This document shows positions 59,828 through 64,000 of a stretch of DNA of 64,000 nucleotides, in pieces. The notes beneath the pieces are model-generated. The model saw nothing but the letters and a program-made list of their open reading frames with translations, was not told the origin of the DNA and ran no database searches. The translations under genes and the position numbers were made by a program. How positions within the stretch are numbered: the stretch's first letter is position 1; each line of letters begins with the position of its first letter. Source of the stretch: Clostridiales bacterium (GTDB lineage: Bacteria; Bacillota; Clostridia; Christensenellales; Pumilibacteraceae). The DNA is taken from contig DQGD01000001.1 of assembly GCA_003533505.1 (NCBI GenBank), positions 43,210 through 107,209 on the forward strand, written 5' to 3'.

Positions 59828-59987
59828 CACTCTCCGTTTTCCCCGTCATTCAGAGGAGCGAACAGAGCCCTCTCACATTGGCGATGTTCGCGACGTGGAA
59901 TCCAAGACATGGAACAAGTAATCTAACCTTTTAAAGCCTCCTTTGTGTAAAGGGAGGTGGCACGCGTTAGCGTGACGGAGGGATTGT
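59828..59987 (+). repeat. Repeat module copy 1 (type A + type B)
   Basis: Type A: CACTCTCCGTTTT ... GTCATTCAGAGGAGCGAACA ... GTTCGCGACGTGGAATCC, with an internal GCGAAC/GTTCGC stem. Type B: AAAGCCTCCTTTGTGTAAAG ... GCGTTAGCGTGACGGAGGG. Copy 2 lies about 372 bases downstream. Confidence 0.75.
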
Positions 59988-60200
59988 AAAAAAACAACGC
60001 GCAGCTTCCGTTTTCTGCCGTCATCCTGAGTGCGCGGCTTTCCGCGCGCGTGAGGACCCCCGACATGGAACGTATAATTGACTTTATAAAAAGGGTCAAA
60101 AACTTTTTTCTAGCATGGGATTATTACGGTCGCGGAAAGCCGCTCCCTCATAATGACGTTGTAAAACAAAAGCGGCTTGTTAAATCTAAATTAAAACGAG

Positions 60201-60359
60201 CACTCTCCGTTTTCAACGTCATTCAGAGGAGCGAACAGAGCCCTCTCACATGGGCGATGTTCGCGACGTGGAATCCCAGACATGGAGCGAAAATTCGACC
60301 ATTTAAAGCCTCCTTTGTGTAAAGGGAGGTGGCACGCGTTAGCGTGACGGAAGGATTGT
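60201..60359 (+). repeat. Repeat module copy 2 (type A + type B)
   Basis: Same order, spacing and orientation as 59828-59987, with few differences (for example TGGGCG for TTGGCG, GGAAGG for GGAGGG). Points to a recent segmental duplication or tandem insertion of a paired element. Confidence 0.75.
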
Positions 60360-60451
60360 TAAAAATAAACGTACACTCTCCGTCTAAAACGAAATCTACA
60401 CGTTTATTTTAACTAAACATTTAACGGCTCACACTTTCACAAAGTTTTCCT

Positions 60452-61411
60452 CTACTTACTCTTATATCCCCAAACGACAGTAGCGGTGCAATTGCCTTTC
60501 CAAGCCTCCGACCACCCGTCGGGCTTATTGCTTTCTTCACACTTGCAGTAAATGGTTTTAAGACTGCTGCAATTAGAGAACGTACTTTCTCCGATACTAG
60601 TTACGCTAGCAGGTATCTCTATGCTCGTTAAGCTAGTGCAACCATAGAACGCATAATCTCCGATACTCGTTACGGGTTTGCCGTTATAAGTCGACGGAAT
60701 AATAACTTCAATTGCAGTTCCGTTATAATCCGATACCATATAAGTATCGTCATCTAGCAATTCATATTTTAGCCCTTCGGTCGGCGGCTTTTCGGGGTTG
60801 TTGTTATCGTCGGTATCATCCTGCTTGCCCGAATCTGTATTTGCTACCTCTATTTCAAAAACAATGTTCGGCGTGTTCCCCATTCTCTTTAGCGTCCAAA
60901 TTTCGTTATTGTAAGGGTTGCTGACCGTGTAATCTACGGATTGAAACTCTGAGAACATCAAGCCGTAGTTGAAATAATCAGGTTCGTTTACTATTTCGCC
61001 GGTTGAACGCCACTTTATTGTCAGTTTCACGAAAATGCCGCCGACTATTTTATTACCATCGAGTGCAGGCGTAAAAGTATAAAAGTTTCGGTTGACGACA
61101 ATATTGACGGTTTGTTCTTTATCAAGAATAACGCACTCGAACTCGGCTGAAAAAATTTCGTCCGGAATGAAAAATCTCGAAGCGTTGGCAATGCACTTGT
61201 CGCCGTACAGCGCGATAATGCCGTTTAAGTCCGCTTCCGTTCCCATTCTGTCCTTTTCTGTTTGTCCGCCACCGTTCCCCGTGTCGCCGCCGGGAGTGAC
61301 TACGGTCGAATTACCGTTATTACCGCCGTTGCCGTCGACGCTCGTTTCACCGCAGGCAGTGGAGACAAACGCGCACACCAACGCGAGCAGTACGCATACT
61401 AGTTTTCTCAT
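60452..61411 (-). CDS. Lipoprotein with BspA-type leucine-rich repeats
   Basis: 319 residues. Signal MRKLVCVLLALVCAFVSTAC, Cys at 20; a Gly/Asn/Thr linker (about 28-55); a beta-rich middle domain (about 60-195); Asp/Asn/Pro linker (about 198-212); and a short LRR_5 region, EVIIPSTYNGKPVTSIGDYA, then FYGCTSLTSIEIPASVTSIG and STFSNCSSLKTIYC. The few repeats are far less than in usual BspA adhesins. GGAGAG before ATG 61411. Regulated by the divergent XRE protein through a palindrome inside its promoter (inference). Confidence 0.85.
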   Translation of the reverse strand: MRKLVCVLLALVCAFVSTACGETSVDGNGGNNGNSTVVTPGGDTGNGGGQTEKDRMGTEADLNGIIALYGDKCIANASRFFIPDEIFSAEFECVILDKEQTVNIVVNRNFYTFTPALDGNKIVGGIFVKLTIKWRSTGEIVNEPDYFNYGLMFSEFQSVDYTVSNPYNNEIWTLKRMGNTPNIVFEIEVANTDSGKQDDTDDNNNPEKPPTEGLKYELLDDDTYMVSDYNGTAIEVIIPSTYNGKPVTSIGDYAFYGCTSLTSIEIPASVTSIGESTFSNCSSLKTIYCKCEESNKPDGWSEAWKGNCTATVVWGYKSK

Positions 61412-61455
61412 TGCTCTCTCCTATTTTTATTTTCGGCAAATCTGCCTTTACGAAC

Positions 61456-61484
61456 ATTATACGGAACATTTTGTTCCGCGTCAA
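61456..61484 (-). promoter_or_regulatory. LRR lipoprotein promoter with a palindrome filling its spacer
   Basis: Minus strand TTGACG (61484-61479), 17-base spacer, TATAAT (61461-61456). The spacer, on the + strand CGGAACATTTTGTTCCG (61462-61478), is a palindrome with 7-base arms. Confidence 0.8.
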
Positions 61485-61491
61485 GTATTTT

Positions 61492-61506
61492 GGAACGGAA
61501 TGTTCT
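61492..61506. promoter_or_regulatory. Second GAAC-N5-GTTC operator-like site
   Basis: GAACGGAATGTTC at 61493-61505 repeats the half-sites of the 61462-61478 palindrome, 15 bases before the XRE start codon. Likely an autoregulatory site. Confidence 0.55.
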
Positions 61507-61519
61507 AAACTCTATATAT

Positions 61520-61726
61520 ATGAACAAATTTGCGGAAAGACTGAATTATTTGAGGGAGCAAAACGGAATATCGAGGCGGCAGCTCGCCGAACGGCTGAAC
61601 GTTTCCGTAAGGCTTATAAGTTATTGGGAGAACGGACAGCGCGAATGCGATTTCGACACTCTGTTGCGTTTGTCGGATATTTTCGACGCGAGCGTCGATT
61701 ATCTTTTGGGAAAAACGGAATACTGA
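61520..61726 (+). CDS. Small XRE-family repressor
   Basis: 68 residues from ATG 61520: a single HTH_3 domain, FAERLNYLREQNGISRRQLAERLNVSVRLISYWENGQRECDFDTL, and a short tail SDIFDASVDYLLGKTEY. No ribosome site; the TATATA box-like sequence abuts the ATG, so its own promoter is unclear. Divergent from the LRR lipoprotein with two GAAC/GTTC palindromes between, so it is the probable repressor of both. SOS-like N4 spacing is absent, so this is not a LexA site. Confidence 0.88.
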   Translation: MNKFAERLNYLREQNGISRRQLAERLNVSVRLISYWENGQRECDFDTLLRLSDIFDASVDYLLGKTEY

Positions 61727-61787
61727 AACGCTTAAAGCGTTTATAATATATAAAACATATCGTAGCGCTCGCGCGGCGACACAGGCG

Positions 61788-61822
61788 CAAAAAAGCAACC
61801 GATATTCCACGGTTGCTTTTTG
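61788..61822. terminator. Bidirectional terminator
   Basis: GCAAAAAAGCAACCG (61787-61801) and CGGTTGCTTTTTGC (61810-61823); serves the XRE gene on + and the envelope operon on -. Confidence 0.85.
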
Positions 61823-61851
61823 CATTGCTTATATTGTGGTGTGCGGACGAC

Positions 61852-62316
61852 TTACTTCTCGTCCTTGTTCTTTTCGGCAAGCTTTTCTTCTTCGGCTTTG
61901 CGCTGGTAGTAATTCTTGTAGCCGACATTCTGGTTGTCGCCCTGGTCCCACTTCTTGCCGCCGACGGCAACGAAGCCGAGGAGCAGCGCAACGGTGACGA
62001 CGACCGCGATGATGGGTATGACGAGGTTCTGTTTATCTTCAATCGCGAGTTCTCCGATCATCGACAGCACCGCGACGAGGACAAAGCCTGCGCCGAAATA
62101 GATATTCAGCTTTTTAAGCGGACCTGCGTTCTTCCCGAAAAGACCGCGGAAAATGAACGCGAGTCCGAACACGCCTGCGATAATGGTGATTGCCCAGCCG
62201 AGCGTGAACCACCCCATAGCGTCTTTGGTGCCGGGAATGACGGACAGCAGCCACATGACTGCCACCACGACCGCGACGAGTCCCAGCGCGAATCTGAACA
62301 TAAATTTCTTGCTCAT
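61852..62316 (-). CDS. Four-TM membrane protein of the zinc-ribbon operon
   Basis: 154 residues. Hydrophobic segments at about 8-28, 38-58, 75-92 and 100-120, then a hydrophilic tail with WDQGDNQNVGYKNYYQRKAEEEKLAEKNKDEK. No family recognised. Last gene of the minus-strand unit that comes from the right edge; 12 bases after the 62329-62769 gene. Confidence 0.7.
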   Translation of the reverse strand: MSKKFMFRFALGLVAVVVAVMWLLSVIPGTKDAMGWFTLGWAITIIAGVFGLAFIFRGLFGKNAGPLKKLNIYFGAGFVLVAVLSMIGELAIEDKQNLVIPIIAVVVTVALLLGFVAVGGKKWDQGDNQNVGYKNYYQRKAEEEKLAEKNKDEK

Positions 62317-62328
62317 TGTTTAATCCTC

Positions 62329-62769
62329 CTATCTTAAAACAATCGTATGCGAAACGGCGGTAATTTCGTCGCCGTCCGCGAGCACTATCGTATCTCCGTG
62401 GTGAAATTCGCGGACAAAGCCGCCCACGCGCACGTTAAACGCTTCCGCGCCGTCCGCGCCTGCAAGCACGGTGTACTGCCCGGGCAAAAGTTCGCCGTCC
62501 TTTTCGGCTTTGACGGTTTTGCCGACGGCGAGCACAAAATCGCCCTCGCGATGCGAAACCTTTTTCACCGAAGGCTCTTCGGCGTAGCGCACGCCGTCGA
62601 CGACCTTGATTTTCTCTTCTTTTTCCTCTTCTTTCTGCACGGGCGCGGACTTGGCTTTTTTGGCAATCACGAGTATCGCGACCGCAAACGCCAGCAGAAC
62701 CGCCGCCACGACCAGCAGCACGACGGACAGAATCATCGTCGTTTCAGCCATAAACAAAACGTTTTTCAT
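62329..62769 (-). CDS. Single-TM protein with small beta domain
   Basis: 146 residues; AAAGGAG before ATG 62769. One TM segment (about 12-38), a Lys/Glu linker, then a compact beta domain SHREGDFVLAVGKTVKAEKD, GQYTVLAGADGAEAFNVRVG and FHHGDTIVLADGDEITAVSHTI. The domain resembles FHA or cyclic-protein-type beta modules only in general pattern. Unknown function; belongs to the zinc-ribbon operon. Confidence 0.65.
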   Translation of the reverse strand: MKNVLFMAETTMILSVVLLVVAAVLLAFAVAILVIAKKAKSAPVQKEEEKEEKIKVVDGVRYAEEPSVKKVSHREGDFVLAVGKTVKAEKDGELLPGQYTVLAGADGAEAFNVRVGGFVREFHHGDTIVLADGDEITAVSHTIVLR

Positions 62770-62821
62770 AATTTTCTCCTTTGCTCAGCCGCTGACGGCT
62801 AAGCCGCATGACCTGCGGCGG

Positions 62822-63934
62822 CTAACCGCCCAGATACTTGTACAAAAAGTACAGCCCGACTATCGCCGCGATGCCGATGAGCACGGCTATGCCCACCCGA
62901 AGCGGCGAAACGGGGGTTTTGCCCGTCACCTTGCCGTTGAAGCCGTTGACGAAAAAGTTGTAGATTTTCGCTTTCCAGCTGCAATGCCCGACGTACACGG
63001 GGAGCAGCAGGTACTTGTAGGTAATGTCGTTGCACTCGACGGAAACGTTGAACGACGACACTATGTCGTAGTCGTAACCGGCGAGTATCGAAGCCTTGAC
63101 CTTGTTGTAAATCAGGCTTTTCGCCTCGTCCCAGCACTTCAAGCCGTCTTTCGTGAACTGATTGGCGGTGAAGCCGCTGAGGTATTCCTGCGAGTACTCC
63201 ATGCTGTTATTGGTATCGAACGGCTGCATTTTGTCGAGCGACTTCTGCGCGATTGCAGTCGAAGCCTGAATCAGAATGTCGTCGAAGAACATGTCGTAGT
63301 CGCCGCCGATGTCGAAATATTTGACGTAACGCTCGCGCACCGTCTTGCCGTTTACCTGTTTGGTCTTGTAGTAGTACTTGCCGAGCACTCCCGAATACCG
63401 CGAATGCGTGGCGGTGTCGAAGGAAAAAGCCGGGTTATACACGCCCTTTACGTCCTCGGGGTTTGCGCTCTTTTTGAATTTGCGCGGCGCGAACAGTTTT
63501 TTCTTCGCCCACTTCTTCACGTTGTCGCAAGCCTCTTCTTTGCCGAGTCTGAACGGCACTACGGCATTGGGCTTTACTCCAGACAGCTCGTCGGTTTCCA
63601 CGATGTTGGTGGTGCCGCAGAACGGGCACTGCTTGGCAATCTCGCGCTTGTCGAGTACCTCTTTCGCGCCGCAGTTTTCGCAGCGGAAAACGTGCGTTTC
63701 GTCCGACCAGTTGTTGTTCTCGTTCAGCAGCCGCTCGAAAGCCATTTCCTCGCTTCCGCGCTCCTTAATCGCCTGCTTCGTGCCGCAATGCTCGCAGTAC
63801 AAGCACCCGTCTTCGGGGTCGAAAACCATGTTCGCTCCGCAAGCCGGGCACTTGGTAACGGTGGTATCGTTCTCTATTTCGCTACGGCTGTATTCGTTTT
63901 CCTCGTCGTAGGGATTTACGTTATTCTCGCTCAT
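62822..63934 (-). CDS. TFIIB-type zinc-ribbon membrane-anchored protein
   Basis: 370 residues. Two zinc ribbons made of four CxxC pairs: KCPACG (about 29), YCEHCG (47), RCENCG (84) and QCPFCG (102). A helical/beta middle region follows (KKWAKKKLFAPRKFKKSA ... YYYKTKQVNGKTVRERYVKY) and a C-terminal TM (about 345-365, GIAVLIGIAAIVGLYFLYKY). Common in Clostridia and usually next to SPFH or virion-core-like proteins. Proposed role in membrane quality control is inferred from context only. Confidence 0.85.
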   Translation of the reverse strand: MSENNVNPYDEENEYSRSEIENDTTVTKCPACGANMVFDPEDGCLYCEHCGTKQAIKERGSEEMAFERLLNENNNWSDETHVFRCENCGAKEVLDKREIAKQCPFCGTTNIVETDELSGVKPNAVVPFRLGKEEACDNVKKWAKKKLFAPRKFKKSANPEDVKGVYNPAFSFDTATHSRYSGVLGKYYYKTKQVNGKTVRERYVKYFDIGGDYDMFFDDILIQASTAIAQKSLDKMQPFDTNNSMEYSQEYLSGFTANQFTKDGLKCWDEAKSLIYNKVKASILAGYDYDIVSSFNVSVECNDITYKYLLLPVYVGHCSWKAKIYNFFVNGFNGKVTGKTPVSPLRVGIAVLIGIAAIVGLYFLYKYLGG

Positions 63935-63964
63935 CTGAGTTCTTGTCCGAAAGCCCTTTTGAAA

Positions 63965-64000
63965 TTAAAGCTTGTTGCCGCACTCGGGGCAGAACTTTGC
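63965..64000 (-). CDS. C-terminal end of a zinc-ribbon protein (probably SPFH/virion-core-like), cut by window
   Basis: Only the last 11 codons are present: AKFCPECGNKL then TAA. CPECG near the end is the usual C-terminal half of a zinc ribbon in SPFH-domain virion-core-like proteins, which often precede the TFIIB-zinc-ribbon gene. The rest is outside the window, so the identification is tentative. Confidence 0.45.
   Translation of the reverse strand, partial: AKFCPECGNKL

Larger units (their letters stand above)
59368..60451. repeat. 1.08-kb gene-free repeat cluster
   Basis: No gene supported. 59404-59500: two imperfect copies of CCGAATT(N)AAAAGTAGC. 59649-59674: 9-bp hairpin GGGGGACAC/GTGTCCCCC. 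59700-59800: two copies of AACAAGGTATA ... CCGCGTGACAA. 59828-59987: type A plus type B elements, repeated at 60201-60359. 60018-60070: a related element (GTCATCCTGAG ... GTGAGGACCCC). All are non-coding dispersed repeats. Confidence 0.7.

Noticed and set aside
59368..60451. CRISPR array or small protein genes in the repeat-rich gap
   Set aside because: Repeats are two imperfect copies at uneven spacing, with no spacer regularity and no cas gene; short frames here lack ribosome sites and overlap repeats.
61462..61478. LexA/SOS box
   Set aside because: Firmicute LexA sites are GAAC-N4-GTTC; here the spacer is N5 and an XRE gene is adjacent.

Overview
The window looks like chromosome from an uncultured, Gram-positive-type, spore-former-related Clostridia bacterium, probably from a gut or other polysaccharide-rich anaerobic habitat. 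The signs are a YyaC-type germination/sporulation protein, a parvulin foldase lipoprotein, many lipobox signal peptides, the rpmH-rnpA-yidD-yidC-jag block, a glycyl-radical enzyme with its radical-SAM activase, consensus TTGACA-N17-TATAAT promoters with AGGAGG ribosome sites, and moderately high GC in most genes. No phylogenetic marker was compared, so genus and family are not assigned.

Layout. 1-4.6 kb: a DUF4091 glycosidase-like protein cut by the left edge, a large Ig-bearing lipoprotein and an unknown exported protein. 4.8-11.6 kb: a CvpA-type membrane protein with a long helical tail plus a cupin, divergent yyaC, a NagD/AraL-type HAD phosphatase next to a degenerate iron-ADH/glycerol-1-phosphate-dehydrogenase-like protein, and a PrsA-like foldase. 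11.7-15.9 kb: mfd, pth and a DUF1858 CxxC protein. 16-18.4 kb: a PRC-barrel-like protein and murC. 18.4-18.85 kb: a scar with a truncated XRE gene and an IS-end-like sequence inside a terminator loop.

18.9-32.1 kb is a polysaccharide-utilisation operon on the minus strand. It starts from one consensus promoter and reads ROK regulator, GH43 lipoprotein, a 1787-residue six-CBM9/six-Ig lipoprotein, a second lipoprotein, intracellular GH35 and an SGNH esterase. 32.4-37.9 kb: a transglutaminase-like protein, tRNA-Ser(GCT), an acyl-CoA synthetase with a DUF1624 acyltransferase, a HAD phosphatase, and a frameshifted maltose-acetyltransferase-type gene. 38.1-42 kb: an unassigned glycyl-radical enzyme, its activase and a divergent AraC regulator. 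42.1-44.8 kb: an ABC exporter (ATPase plus FtsX-like permease). 44.9-46.9 kb: a base-composition outlier with an XRE regulator, a two-TM small protein and a PD-(D/E)XK (PDDEXK_4-like) nuclease. 47.3-50 kb: GH127 beta-L-arabinofuranosidase with a divergent AraC regulator. 50-54 kb: a DUF2726 protein and the jag-yidC-yidD-rnpA-rpmH block. 54.1-59.4 kb: a TtcA-like tRNA thiolase coupled to an AraC regulator, an ADP-ribosylglycohydrolase-family protein and adenine deaminase. 59.4-60.45 kb: a gene-free repeat cluster. 60.45-64 kb: an LRR lipoprotein with a divergent XRE repressor, and an envelope operon with a TFIIB-type zinc-ribbon protein that follows a gene cut by the right edge.

The accessory content is mainly glycan degradation under local sensors (one ROK, three AraC). 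The items that looked least like known systems are the 45-47 kb XRE/two-TM/PDDEXK module, the glycyl-radical enzyme locus, and the giant CBM9/Ig lipoprotein. All functional names come from motifs read by eye; no database search was run.
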